This document shows, in pieces, positions 42,111-50,627 of a DNA stretch of 64,000 nt. The stretch spans positions 372,001 to 436,000 of the forward strand of contig NZ_JARP01000003.1 of assembly GCF_000708595.2 (NCBI RefSeq). Direction: 5' to 3'. The DNA comes from Flavobacterium sp. KJJ. GTDB taxonomy: Bacteria > Bacteroidota > Bacteroidia > Flavobacteriales > Flavobacteriaceae. The notes under the pieces are model-generated. The model was not told where the DNA came from. It made no database searches and worked only from the letters and a program-made list of their open reading frames with translations. The translations under genes and the position numbers were made by a program. The stretch's first letter is position 1. Each line of letters begins with the position of its first letter.

Positions 42111-43016
42111 TTAAGCGATATATTTCGTGCGAAGCTCTTGGTAATAGTTATTAAAGCTATCGATTTGTTTTCTGGAAACGGGAATTTTTATGTTGGTTTC
42201 ATTAAAAGATAAAAGATAGCCTTGTGAATTTCCGGTTACCTTTCCTACCTTAAACATGTTTACTAAATAGGTTCTGTGGCATCTAAAAAAGTGTGGATAA
42301 TCTTTTATTTGAGTTTCAAATTGAGTTAAAGATATTCTCTTTACTTCTGTGTTAATTTGATTGCCGTTTGATTTTGTTAACTCTATATAATTACCATCTG
42401 CTTTTGCGAAAAGTAATTGATCAATATCCAGACTAAAATCGTCTTGTTTTACCTGTGTACTGATAAAGAGATTGGACTTAAAAGTTGTTTTTTCAGGCTC
42501 AACCGCAAGTGGAATAAATTGAAGAACAAATGGTTCACCTTTTTTGGATTCAAAATAAAAGCTGGATAATCTGAGAAAGAAATAGAAAAATATTCCTGCC
42601 ACAAAGCAATTTCTGATTTCTTCAAAAAAATATTTCCAAGACCAGTTGTTTGGATTATCATAAAGTAAATCTCGTAATAAAAAACTCGATACACCTATTA
42701 GAAATAAAAGAACCCCAATATGAATGTATTCTTTAAGTAAAGTCCAATTGCTTCGATTTTGTATTTTCCTGAAATAATTTAATATTTTAAAATAAGAACC
42801 TAAAATCAATGCTGGAACAAAGCCATGAAAAAAGCAGATCAATAAATAATGCATTTTGAGTTCCGGATCATAAACTCCAAAAGGTCTGAATAGCAAAAGA
42901 AAAGTTATAATAATAAGAAAAACCACAACCGAACTTTTTATTAGATTTTGAGACTGATATCTTGTAGGATATTCAATTTCCTTTGTCAAATGTTCTGTGT
43001 TGATGTAAAATCTCAT
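42111..43016 (-). CDS. Membrane-anchored LytTR-type transcription regulator
   Basis: 301 residues. Four membrane helices in the first 150 residues (SVVVFLIIITFLLLF, YLLICFFHGFVPALILG, IGVLLFLIGVSSFLL, CFVAGIFFYFFLRL), then a C-terminal LytTR DNA-binding domain (about 195-300) with LLFAKADGNYIELT, FRCHRTYLVNMFKV and the KIPVSRKQIDSF end. There is no receiver domain, so the signal must come through the membrane part. It lies 101 nt upstream of and in the same direction as the acyltransferase, a probable target. Confidence 0.88.
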   Translation of the reverse strand: MRFYINTEHLTKEIEYPTRYQSQNLIKSSVVVFLIIITFLLLFRPFGVYDPELKMHYLLICFFHGFVPALILGSYFKILNYFRKIQNRSNWTLLKEYIHIGVLLFLIGVSSFLLRDLLYDNPNNWSWKYFFEEIRNCFVAGIFFYFFLRLSSFYFESKKGEPFVLQFIPLAVEPEKTTFKSNLFISTQVKQDDFSLDIDQLLFAKADGNYIELTKSNGNQINTEVKRISLTQFETQIKDYPHFFRCHRTYLVNMFKVGKVTGNSQGYLLSFNETNIKIPVSRKQIDSFNNYYQELRTKYIA

Positions 43017-43240
43017 GATTAAAATTTGTTCGGGAATAAAAATACAAAAAATAGTGAGGCTGCCGTTTTGTTTAAAGATTATTTGGAGGTACGGAATTCT
43101 GCACTCTTACTAAAGAGTTAAACATTATAAATGAGTTTTGTTATTATATATCTATTCAACACTTTAGAACCAAATAATTTATCTTTTAATATGGTTATAT
43201 TAGCCGTTTTGTAATTAAGTGATATTTAACAAAACTCCAA

Positions 43241-44527
43241 ATGAATAAACAAATTCTATTAGCATTACTTTTTGTGAATATATGTTGTACAAAACAAATT
43301 ATTTATGCACAGGAAAAAAATAATGAAATCGCTGCTCAAGAATCTATTCAACTCGAAACGGATAAAATTTTCGATAAGCTCGTTCAAATTAGAAGAGACT
43401 TTCATGAAAATCCAGAACTTGCCGGAAAAGAAAAAAGGACACAAGAATTAATAAAAAAATATTTACTGGATTTAGGCCTTCAATTTGAGACTAATATCTA
43501 TGGTTATGGTGTTATTGGTATATTAGAAGGTACTAAAAAAGGTAAAAAAATTGGCTGGAGAGCCGATATGGATGCTTTGCCAAATGACTTTCCTGATAAA
43601 TCTGATTTTAAATCCAAGATAAAAGGTGTTCAGCATGGTTGCGGACATGATATACATATGGCAATTGCACTAGGAATTGCAGAAGTTCTAGCAAAAAACA
43701 AAAAGACATTGCACGGTACTGTTTATTTTATTTTTCAGCCAGAAGAAGAAACATTTAAAGGAGCGAAAGGAATTATTGAGAATAAAATATTTGCCAAATA
43801 TAAACTTGATGAGATTTACGGACTTCATGTAACGGCATTGCCGGCTGGACAAATAATGGTAAAGCCGAATGAAATGTTTGCCTACCAAAAAGAAATTGAA
43901 ATAGAATTTAAAAACAGATTGTCAGGAGAAGAAGTAAAAGAACTCACGTCAAAAATTCGAAATTCTTTAGTTAGGTCGAATAAAGGCAGCAAGCCATGGG
44001 AAATCCAATCTATAGATTCTAAAATTGGATTGATGAATCCGAACACAATATTTAAAGACTATTTAATTGTTGACGAAAATTTTAGAACCTATTCTAAAAA
44101 TAATGTGTTCTATGTAAATGCAGAACTATATGAAACAGATGCTGCTCGATTGAAAAATATTATTCCGACCGTTGAGCAGGTAATTAGAGATAATAATTAC
44201 GCTTCTCAAGTACTTTCTGTTAAGTATATAAAAGAAAATCCAACAGTTTTAAACAATCCAAATTTAACATCCATTTCTATAAATACACTTGACGACATTT
44301 ATGGAAAAGGATTTGTAACAATTAATTACGGACAGGTTCCTTATTTTAATGATGATTTTGCCTATTTTCAGCAAAAAATACCAGGAGTTTATTTCTTGCT
44401 AGGAGGTTCTAATTTCGAAAAAGGAATTATAGCAATGAATCATGCTCCTAATTTTGAAGTTGATGAAGAATGTATCAGAACTGGTGTAAAAGCATTTTCT
44501 TCGTTGCTGTTTCAAAGAGGTGGATGA
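43241..44527 (+). CDS. Exported M20-family amidohydrolase
   Basis: 428 residues with a signal peptide (ends near IIYAQ). Motifs of M20D/N-acyl-amino-acid amidohydrolases: IRRDFHENPELAGKE (about 48-62), GWRADMDALP, VQHGCGHDIHMAIALG (metal Cys/His), FIFQPEEETFKGAKG and the final FLLGGSNFEKGIIAMNHAPNFEVDEECI. Two divalent metals would be bound. The dimer/lid domain (about 210-325) is longer and more Lys/Asn-rich than in cytosolic homologues. It likely frees amino acids from N-acyl or peptide conjugates in the periplasm. Confidence 0.9.
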   Translation: MNKQILLALLFVNICCTKQIIYAQEKNNEIAAQESIQLETDKIFDKLVQIRRDFHENPELAGKEKRTQELIKKYLLDLGLQFETNIYGYGVIGILEGTKKGKKIGWRADMDALPNDFPDKSDFKSKIKGVQHGCGHDIHMAIALGIAEVLAKNKKTLHGTVYFIFQPEEETFKGAKGIIENKIFAKYKLDEIYGLHVTALPAGQIMVKPNEMFAYQKEIEIEFKNRLSGEEVKELTSKIRNSLVRSNKGSKPWEIQSIDSKIGLMNPNTIFKDYLIVDENFRTYSKNNVFYVNAELYETDAARLKNIIPTVEQVIRDNNYASQVLSVKYIKENPTVLNNPNLTSISINTLDDIYGKGFVTINYGQVPYFNDDFAYFQQKIPGVYFLLGGSNFEKGIIAMNHAPNFEVDEECIRTGVKAFSSLLFQRGG

Positions 44528-44592
44528 AATAAAAAATTAATTAAAAGTAGTTCGCAAGAGTTCTAATGTGAATTCTGCGGATAGAAAAGATA

Positions 44593-44628
44593 AAAAAAAC
44601 CTATTTCATTTTGAAATAGGTTTTTTTT
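44593..44628 (+). terminator. Intrinsic terminator of the M20 hydrolase gene
   Basis: AACCTATTTCA and TGAAATAGGTT arms with a TT loop, A run before and eight T after. It separates this gene from the tRNA genes read from the other strand. Confidence 0.85.
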
Positions 44629-44634
44629 CTTATG

Positions 44635-44717
44635 TGACCACGGTGGGATTTGAACCCACACGCCCTTACGAGCACCACCCCCTCAAGATGGCAAGTCTAC
44701 CGTTTCTCCACGTGGCC
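44635..44717 (-). tRNA. tRNA-Leu (GAG)
   Basis: 83 nt on the minus strand. The acceptor GGCCACG pairs with CGTGGTC plus discriminator A; the anticodon stem CCATC/GGTGG encloses TTGAGGG, so the anticodon is GAG. The long variable arm (TGCTCGTAAGGGCG) fits a class II tRNA. GGGTTCAAATCCC is the T arm. CCA is not encoded. Confidence 0.93.
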
Positions 44718-44759
44718 CAAACAAAAAAAGGTCAAGTAAATTAATACTCGACCTTTTTG

Positions 44760-44832
44760 TGACCCGACTGGGGCTCGAACCCAGGACCCCATCATTAAAA
44801 GTGATGTGCTCTACCGACTGAGCTATCGAGTC
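44760..44832 (-). tRNA. tRNA-Lys (TTT)
   Basis: 73 nt on the minus strand. Acceptor GACTCGA/TCGGGTC plus A (one G-U pair), anticodon loop CTTTTAA, T arm GGGTTCGAGCCCC. It differs from the next copy by one base in the D loop (44816). CCA is not encoded. Confidence 0.95.
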
Positions 44833-44870
44833 ATTGCTTTCAAGAAACTTGTATTGTGAATCACAATTTG

Positions 44871-44943
44871 TGACCCGACTGGGGCTCGAACCCAGGACCC
44901 CATCATTAAAAGTGATGTGCTCTACCAACTGAGCTATCGAGTC
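44871..44943 (-). tRNA. tRNA-Lys (TTT), second copy
   Basis: 73 nt, identical to the copy at 44760-44832 except one D-loop base (44927). The two copies are 38 nt apart in the same orientation, so they are a tandem duplication transcribed with tRNA-Leu. Confidence 0.95.
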
Positions 44944-45070
44944 ATATTCGTTTCTTGAATGCGGGTGCAAATATAAGGAGTTATTTTTGATATTTGCAAG
45001 CTTATTTATTATAAATTTGTCTTTTTTTAATCAAAATTTACAACGCCTTAGTTTATAGGGTATTATTAAA

Positions 45071-45589
45071 ATGAAAAAAATCATATTATTAGGATATATG
45101 GGTTGCGGAAAGTCAACTATTGCCCAAAACCTTTCAAAAATTACAAATATTCCGTTTTTAGATTTAGACAAATGCATCGAAAAAAGAGCAAATTTGTCCA
45201 TAAATGAAATTTTCGAACAGCACGGAGAAATCTATTTCCGTAAATTAGAACACCAAATGTTCTTAGAATTACTTCAATCTTCAGAAAAAAGTATACTAGG
45301 TTTGGGTGGTGGTACACCATGTTATGCCAATAATCATGAATTATTAAAAAGAGATGATGTTATCTCGATTTATTTAAAAGCTTCAATTGAAACTTTATAT
45401 AATAGATTAGTGCATAACAAAAGCAAACGCCCTTTGATCGCTAATATGGAGGAGGAAGAAATGAAAGAGTTTATCGCAAAACATTTATTCGACAGAAGCT
45501 TTTATTACAACCATGCACAGCAAAAAGTTTCGGTAGATAATAAAACGGTTGATGAAACAGTTCAGGATATTTTAGAAATTTTAGCTTAA
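45071..45589 (+). CDS. aroK: Shikimate kinase
   Basis: 172 residues. P-loop GYMGCGKST (about 8-16), shikimate-binding DLDKCIEKR (about 32-40), second RKLEHQ, GLGGGTPCY and the lid KSKRPLI. It phosphorylates shikimate with ATP in aromatic amino-acid synthesis. Length is normal. Its last 9 nt overlap the 3' end of the phosphoribosyltransferase gene on the other strand. Confidence 0.95.
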   Translation: MKKIILLGYMGCGKSTIAQNLSKITNIPFLDLDKCIEKRANLSINEIFEQHGEIYFRKLEHQMFLELLQSSEKSILGLGGGTPCYANNHELLKRDDVISIYLKASIETLYNRLVHNKSKRPLIANMEEEEMKEFIAKHLFDRSFYYNHAQQKVSVDNKTVDETVQDILEILA

Positions 45590-46081
45590 AAAAGCATAAT
45601 CATCTCCATTTTCATTAAAAACAACTTGTACATGTTCTAATAAAGATGTAGAAAGAGATATTCCTTTAAAATCGGCCTTTACTGGGTATTTTTTATGATT
45701 TCTGTCTACAAGTACCGCTGTTTTGAATTTCTTTAGCGGTACGTCTAAGAAATGACGAACAGCATAAATCAAAGTTGTGCCTGAGTTCAACACGTCATCA
45801 ACTAAAACCAATCCTTTGTTTTGGTACTCTTCTTTAGTTAAAGAAGTTTGAATTGGCAATTGTGGATTCTGTTTGTCGACTTTTACTTCGCAAAGAGAAA
45901 CTTTAAGTGTTGAGATATTGCTTAACGCTAAAGCAATTTTTTCGGCAAAAACAGATCCATTAGAAGCAATTCCAGCAATTACAACTTCTTCTTCGTCAAC
46001 AAAGGTTTCGTAAATTTGATAGGCAATACGTTTTATTTTGTGTTCGATTTCCTGATTGGTTAAGATGATGTTTTTGCTCAT
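45581..46081 (-). CDS. PyrR-like phosphoribosyltransferase
   Basis: 166 residues of the type I phosphoribosyltransferase fold. The PRPP motif is VLVDDVLNSGTTLIYAV (about 93-109), and IAGIASNGSVFAEKIA is the flexible substrate region. PyrR proteins combine a weak uracil phosphoribosyltransferase activity with RNA-binding control of pyr genes in other bacteria. Nothing here shows pyr genes nearby, so the enzyme activity is the safer claim. A 7-nt repeat array precedes it. Confidence 0.85.
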   Translation of the reverse strand: MSKNIILTNQEIEHKIKRIAYQIYETFVDEEEVVIAGIASNGSVFAEKIALALSNISTLKVSLCEVKVDKQNPQLPIQTSLTKEEYQNKGLVLVDDVLNSGTTLIYAVRHFLDVPLKKFKTAVLVDRNHKKYPVKADFKGISLSTSLLEHVQVVFNENGDDYAFLS

Positions 46082-46112
46082 GATTTATTTTTTTGCTAAA
46101 ATACAATTAGAA

Positions 46113-46140
46113 TTTTAGATTTCAGATTTTAGATTTCAGA
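46113..46140. repeat. Four heptanucleotide repeats upstream of the phosphoribosyltransferase gene
   Basis: TTTTAGA and TTTCAGA alternate twice in direct succession, between the Hsp15-like stop (46164) and the ATG at 46081. Confidence 0.65.
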
Positions 46141-46163
46141 TTTTTTGAGTTTGAATTTAGAAT

Positions 46164-46553
46164 TTAATTTTCCTCGTCTTCATCAAAAATTTCATTTCCA
46201 TATTCATCAATATCTCTTCTGTCTTTTTTAGTAGGTCTTCCTGTGCCGCTTTTGCGATAGTGCTCTTTAGACAGTTTTAAAAGTTCTAAATGAGCGTAAG
46301 CTTCTGCGGGGGTTTCATTTTTTCTGTAAATATCAACTAGTTTTGCTCCCACGCGACTTTCTGGAATGTCGAGTACGGTAATAATCTGCGTAATTTGATC
46401 TTTCCTAAAAGTAATTCGGTCAGTAGGAAAAACTTCTTTAGAAGGTTTGGCAACCTGCCCATTTACAGTAACGTGGTTTTTTTTGCAGGCCTCTGTTACC
46501 ATGTTTCTGGTCTTGTAATAACGCACGCACCACAAGTATTTATCGATTCTCAT
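46164..46553 (-). CDS. S4-domain RNA-binding protein (Hsp15-like)
   Basis: 129 residues from the ATG at 46553; a frame extension upstream (to 46598) adds a stretch unlike the family, which begins MRIDKYLWCVRYYKTRN. The S4 fold continues with VTEACKKNHVTVNGQVAKPSKEVFPTDRITF. The basic C-terminal part ends KSGTGRPTKKDRRDIDEYG. Hsp15 rescues stalled 50S subunits with peptidyl-tRNA. Note that the SGTGRPTKKDRR segment matches the family closely. Confidence 0.9.
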   Translation of the reverse strand: MRIDKYLWCVRYYKTRNMVTEACKKNHVTVNGQVAKPSKEVFPTDRITFRKDQITQIITVLDIPESRVGAKLVDIYRKNETPAEAYAHLELLKLSKEHYRKSGTGRPTKKDRRDIDEYGNEIFDEDEEN

Positions 46554-46632
46554 AATTTTTCTAAAATCAAAGTTAAATTCTTTACAAAAATAAATCAATA
46601 TTGTATCTTGCGCACCTAAAAAATTAACAATA

Positions 46633-47739
46633 ATGAATAAATTTAAATATTATTTTATTTTAGTACTGGCAAGTATTGCTATAGTATCATGTAATAAAGA
46701 TAATGATGATCCAGTAGTGGTTCCTGTTCATGACTATGCAGAACAATATAAAGCAGATAATGATTCTATTGTAAAATATTTAAATACTAATTATATTACG
46801 GTTACAAATAGTCCGGGTACTCCAGAGGATCAGGATGTTGTTATAAGTAAAATTACAAATCCTGCAACTCAGCCTTCTATTATGTCTTATCTTAATAGTG
46901 CTACTTTTCCCAAGTTGTTGACCAGAGATGTTTATAATGATGATATTACTTATAAAGTTTATTATTTGGTTCTAAGAGAAGGATCTGGAGAAGCTCCAAC
47001 TAATACCGATAGAATTTCTGCTTCTTATTCAGGAAATCTTTTAAACGGAACAGTTTTCGATACTTCATACGGTATCGGGCGTACTTTTGATTTATTTGTA
47101 TATGCAGAATCTCCTGTAATAGATGGCTGGGGGGAGATTTTTCCTAAGTTTAGAACCGGTATAGCAAGCAATCCTTCACCTACTGGTGAAATTACGTATT
47201 CTGATTTTGGTGCAGGTGTAATGTTTTTACCTTCAGGATTAGGTTATTATGCAAATACAAAAGATAAAATTCCTGCTTATTCGCCTTTAGTTTTTAGTTT
47301 TAAGCTCTTTGGGCTTCAAAGATTAGATCACGATATCCAAATTGTAAACGGACAAGCGACTTCGGCTCCAGATGGTATTCCTGATTATTTTGAAGATATC
47401 AATCATGATGGTTATCTTTATGATGCAAGAGATACAGCACGTTACCCAAATCTTCCTGCAGCTTTAGTCGATGATACAGATAAAGATGGTTTGGCTGATT
47501 TCTTAGATTTTGATGATGATGGTGACGGATATACAACTAGATTTGAAATTACAAAACCAACTGGAGCTCCAAAGACTGGAATAAGTTTATATTATCCTTA
47601 TAACCCTGTCTCTGACAATCCAAAAACACCAAATGTAGATGAGACTGAAACTTATGGAATTCCTGCTTTTGGAGGCGATTATACTACTCCTGACAGATTA
47701 AGACTGCATATTGATAAAGATCATCATGCTGTTAAATAA
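46633..47739 (+). CDS. FKBP-type peptidyl-prolyl isomerase lipoprotein with calcium-type repeats
   Basis: 368 residues. Lipoprotein signal ends at IVSC (Cys20). Residues about 95-240 form an FKBP domain: YYLVLREGSGEAPTNTDRISASYSGNLLNGTVFDTSYG and VMFLPSGLGYYANTKDKIPAYSPLVFSFKLFGLQ. The last 120 residues carry acidic EF-hand-like repeats (DGIPDYFEDINHDGYLYD, DDTDKDGLADFLDFDDDGDGY) of the thrombospondin type 3 kind, which bind calcium. It likely helps fold envelope proteins. Similar fused lipoproteins are common in Flavobacteriia. Confidence 0.88.
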   Translation: MNKFKYYFILVLASIAIVSCNKDNDDPVVVPVHDYAEQYKADNDSIVKYLNTNYITVTNSPGTPEDQDVVISKITNPATQPSIMSYLNSATFPKLLTRDVYNDDITYKVYYLVLREGSGEAPTNTDRISASYSGNLLNGTVFDTSYGIGRTFDLFVYAESPVIDGWGEIFPKFRTGIASNPSPTGEITYSDFGAGVMFLPSGLGYYANTKDKIPAYSPLVFSFKLFGLQRLDHDIQIVNGQATSAPDGIPDYFEDINHDGYLYDARDTARYPNLPAALVDDTDKDGLADFLDFDDDGDGYTTRFEITKPTGAPKTGISLYYPYNPVSDNPKTPNVDETETYGIPAFGGDYTTPDRLRLHIDKDHHAVK

Positions 47740-47758
47740 TGATAAATAAAAATTAGAC

Positions 47759-47796
47759 ATAAAAAAACCTCGAAATCACTTTCGAGGTTTTTTTAT
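47759..47796. terminator. Bidirectional intrinsic terminator
   Basis: CCTCGAAA/TTTCGAGG stem with a TCAC loop, A run before and T run after. It lies between the convergent FKBP lipoprotein and transketolase genes. Confidence 0.9.
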
Positions 47797-47815
47797 AAAG
47801 TAAGAAAATCAAAAA

Positions 47816-48769
47816 TTATTTTCTTTTGATAACTCTTTCTACCGCTTCAACAATTGCTTGATTGTTTAGTTTGTATTTTTCCATTAATTGCTCTGGAGTT
47901 CCAGATTCACCAAAACTATCATTTACAGCTACAAATTCTTGCGGAGCAGGAGTGTTTAAAGCTAATACTCTAGAGATGCTTTCTCCAAGACCTCCAAGAA
48001 TATTATGCTCTTCTGCCGTTACCACACATTTAGTTTTAGCCAATGATTTAAGAATTGCTTCTTCGTCAAGTGGTTTAATAGTGTGAATATTAATTACTTC
48101 AGCAGAAATTCCTTTTGCTTCTAAAGCTTCAGCAGCGATAAGAGCTTCCCAAACTAAGTGTCCTGTTGCAACAATTGTTACATCAGTTCCTTCGTTTAAT
48201 AAAATTGCTTTTCCAATTACGAAAGGCTCGTCAGCAGGAGTAAAGTTAGGTACAACCGGACGACCAAAACGCAAATAAGCTGGACCATGATGATCAGCTA
48301 AAGCTAAAGTTGCAGCCTTAGTCTGGTTGTAATCGCAAGTATTGATTACAGTCATTCCTGGCAACATTTTCATTAATCCGATATCTTCTAAAATTTGGTG
48401 AGTTGCTCCATCTTCTCCTAATGTTAAACCAGCGTGAGAAGCGCAGATTTTTACGTTTTTATCAGAATAGGCAACAGATTGACGAATTTGATCGTAAACT
48501 CTTCCTGTAGAGAAATTAGCGAAAGTTCCTGTAAATGGAATTTTTCCTCCAATTGTTAAACCTGCAGCGATACCAATCATGTTAGCTTCTGCGATTCCAA
48601 TTTGGAAGAAACGCTCTGGGTGATTTTTTTTGAAATCATCAAATTTTAATGATCCAATTAAATCAGCACAAAGTGCTACTACTTTTTCATTTTTTTGACC
48701 TAATTCAGTCATTCCCGCTCCAAAACCAGAACGAGTGTCTTTACTTCCTGTATTTGTATATTTTTTCAT
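47816..48769 (-). CDS. Transketolase, C-terminal subunit
   Basis: 317 residues, the pyrimidine-binding and C-terminal domains of transketolase: SGFGAGMTELGQKNEKVVALCADL (glutamate activating TPP), FTGTFANFS, ASHAGLTLGEDGATHQILED, and VTAEEHNILGGLGESI. It must pair with the N-terminal subunit encoded 74 nt upstream to form the active enzyme of the pentose-phosphate pathway, moving two-carbon units between sugars. Split transketolase genes are normal in many Bacteroidetes. Confidence 0.95.
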   Translation of the reverse strand: MKKYTNTGSKDTRSGFGAGMTELGQKNEKVVALCADLIGSLKFDDFKKNHPERFFQIGIAEANMIGIAAGLTIGGKIPFTGTFANFSTGRVYDQIRQSVAYSDKNVKICASHAGLTLGEDGATHQILEDIGLMKMLPGMTVINTCDYNQTKAATLALADHHGPAYLRFGRPVVPNFTPADEPFVIGKAILLNEGTDVTIVATGHLVWEALIAAEALEAKGISAEVINIHTIKPLDEEAILKSLAKTKCVVTAEEHNILGGLGESISRVLALNTPAPQEFVAVNDSFGESGTPEQLMEKYKLNNQAIVEAVERVIKRK

Positions 48770-48783
48770 TTTTGTCTTTTTGC

Positions 48784-48839
48784 TGTACGCAATAGGCTGT
48801 AGGCAATAGGCGTAAAACTTACTGCTTAAGGCTTATAGC
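48784..48839. repeat. Eight heptanucleotide repeats between the transketolase genes
   Basis: TGTACGC, AATAGGC, TGTAGGC, AATAGGC, GTAAAAC, TTACTGC, TTAAGGC, TTATAGC in direct succession. All end in C and seven of eight end in GC. It occupies almost the entire gap between the two subunit genes. Confidence 0.75.
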
Positions 48840-48843
48840 TTTT

Positions 48844-49695
48844 TTAATAGTCGATTTGATCTGCAGAATAGTTTTGAGCCAAAGCACTTGCCAACTGATC
48901 GTTGTTTGGTGCTTTTCCGTGCCAAGCATGAGTGTGCATCATAAAATCAACACCGTTACCCATTTCAGTATGTAGTAAAATACAAACTGGTTTTCCTTTT
49001 CCGGTTCTTGATTTAGCATCTGTTAAACCAGCGATAATTGCATCGATATTATTTCCTTCAGCAATTTCTAAAACATCCCAGTCAAAAGCTTCGAATTTTG
49101 CACGAAGGCTTCCCATTGCAAGAACTTCGTCAGTTGTTCCGTCAATTTGTTTTCCGTTAACGTCTACAGTTGCAATAAGATTGTCTACTTTTTTGGCAGA
49201 AGCATACATAATAGCTTCCCAGTTTTGACCTTCTTGTAGCTCACCATCACCATGCAAAGTGTAAATTAAATGATTGTCGCCATTTAGTTTTTTAGCTTGA
49301 GCTGCTCCAAGAGCAACAGATAAACCTTGTCCTAATGAACCAGAAGCCATACGAACTCCAGGTAAGCCTTCGTGAGTTGTTGGGTGTCCTTGTAAACGAG
49401 AATTTAACAATCTGAAAGTTGCAAGTTCTGAAACAGGGAAATAACCGCTACGTGCTAAAACGCTATAAAATACTGGAGAGATGTGTCCGTTAGAAAGGAA
49501 GAAGATATCTTCTCCAATTCCGTCCATATCAAAACCTTCTTTGCGGTCCATAATGTTTTGGTAAAGTGTTACCAAAAATTCAGTACAACCTAAAGAACCA
49601 CCTGGGTGGCCTGAGTTGACAGCATGTACCATTCGAAGAATATCTCTTCTTACTTGGATAGTTAAATCGCTTAATTGTTGTGTGTTAGGCTTCAT
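48844..49695 (-). CDS. Transketolase, N-terminal subunit
   Basis: 283 residues, the TPP pyrophosphate-binding half: VNSGHPGGSLGCTEFLVTLY (about 26-45), ILSNGH-like FFLSNGHISPVFYSVLA, SGSLGQGLSVALGAAQ, HGDGELQEGQNWEAIMYAS (metal-TPP motif, GDG to N) and EMGNGVDFM. It works only with the C-terminal subunit encoded next. Both stand in one minus-strand unit. Length is usual for the split form. Confidence 0.95.
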   Translation of the reverse strand: MKPNTQQLSDLTIQVRRDILRMVHAVNSGHPGGSLGCTEFLVTLYQNIMDRKEGFDMDGIGEDIFFLSNGHISPVFYSVLARSGYFPVSELATFRLLNSRLQGHPTTHEGLPGVRMASGSLGQGLSVALGAAQAKKLNGDNHLIYTLHGDGELQEGQNWEAIMYASAKKVDNLIATVDVNGKQIDGTTDEVLAMGSLRAKFEAFDWDVLEIAEGNNIDAIIAGLTDAKSRTGKGKPVCILLHTEMGNGVDFMMHTHAWHGKAPNNDQLASALAQNYSADQIDY

Positions 49696-49850
49696 TTTAT
49701 TTGTAAAAGTTAAACTGGTGCAAAAGTAATTTTTATTTTGCGGGCTGACAAATGATTTTTTGCTTTAGTTTGCTGGAATTGTTAAATTATAGTTCTTTTT
49801 TTATTAATCTCGAAAAAAAGCCTGAAATCTTGTAGATAGTACATAAAAAG

Positions 49851-49910
49851 TTTGCCACACATTAAGCAACATAGATTTTTAAATCTTTTTAATGCTTAAC
49901 CTGTGGCAAA
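49851..49910. repeat. Inverted repeat in the gap upstream of the transketolase genes
   Basis: TTTGCCACACATTAAGCA (49851-49868) and TGCTTAACCTGTGGCAAA (49893-49910) pair at 16 of 18 positions. A second palindrome, AGATTTTTAAATCT, lies in the loop (49873-49886). It may end transcription of the acidic protein gene or be a mobile-type repeat; the GCCACA...TGTGGC ends look like a repeated element. Confidence 0.7.
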
Positions 49911-49976
49911 AATAAACTTGAGAAATTATTTAATCAAATTTGGGGTAAAAAAGGTGGTAACGTAAATGAGAGCAAA

Positions 49977-50291
49977 TTAATCATTCCCTCTGCTGTAAAA
50001 ATTGTTTTCTTCATCCTCAGAACCAATATCTTCCTGTTCGTCATCAAGTTCAGAACCTGGAACGTCTAAGTCGTTTCCGAGTTTGTCGCTGTTTTGTTTC
50101 CACTCGTGATTATTGTCTTGATTAATGATTCTTTCTCCAGAAATTCCTTCTGGATTAATATCTTCTAACTTGTCTTCCTGATTGTAAATATCTTCGTTTT
50201 CTGGATAATCTAAATTTTCTAAATTTCTTTCAATTTGATCGTCCTTAATTTGATCTAAATCAACAGGATTTTTTTCTTCTGAATTTATCAT
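49977..50291 (-). CDS. Small acidic protein, probably disordered
   Basis: 104 residues from the ATG at 50291 (MINSEEKNPVDLDQIK). A frame extension to 50315 starts at a weaker GTG. Very rich in Asp, Glu and Asn (DNHEWKQNSDKLGNDLDVPGSELDDEQEDIGSEDEENN), no hydrophobic core, no signal peptide. I do not recognise it. It resembles other small acidic proteins of flavobacteria with no assigned role. It is a single gene between two non-coding stretches. Confidence 0.65.
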   Translation of the reverse strand: MINSEEKNPVDLDQIKDDQIERNLENLDYPENEDIYNQEDKLEDINPEGISGERIINQDNNHEWKQNSDKLGNDLDVPGSELDDEQEDIGSEDEENNFYSRGND

Positions 50292-50627
50292 GATTTCTAA
50301 TAATTTAATTGACACTAATTTAGTTTTTCACTAATAATAAAATTACGAATTAGATGCTGTTTGATGTTACACTTTATTATTGTGATTGTTGTAAATTTTA
50401 CATTTTATGAGATAGTTAAGAATTATAATTTATTAAAGGTTAAATCATAATGGTTTTGCTTCAATTTTTTACGTTATCATCTAGACTGCTTGCCATTTTC
50501 TCATTATCAAACTGCCATGTTTTCTAATTATGTAATTTTCTAAATTGACAAATTTTCTAATTAATTAAATTTTCCTCAAATTAACCTATCTTTGCCGTCC
50601 CGAACAATCGGGAGAAAAAAGAAACAG
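50292..50627. other. 336-nt intergenic stretch before tgt
   Basis: No ORF or RNA gene seen. The second half (from about 50500) is AT-rich with recurring TTTTCTAATT-like pieces similar to the gap at 13934-13968, then the tgt promoter box and a small hairpin (CCCGA-ACAA-TCGGG, 50599-50612) in the presumed leader. Confidence 0.6.
50587..50594 (+). promoter_or_regulatory. Predicted -7 promoter element of tgt
   Basis: TATCTTTG fits TAnnTTTG. The hairpin at 50599-50612 would lie at the very 5' end of the mRNA, just before the ATG at 50628. Confidence 0.55.

Noticed and set aside
44683..44970. 95-codon minus-strand ORF with repeated IAQ.VEHITFNDGVLGSSPSRVT pieces
   Set aside because: It is the translation of the three tRNA genes; the repeat comes from the duplicated tRNA-Lys. 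This peptide pattern is a known annotation artefact.
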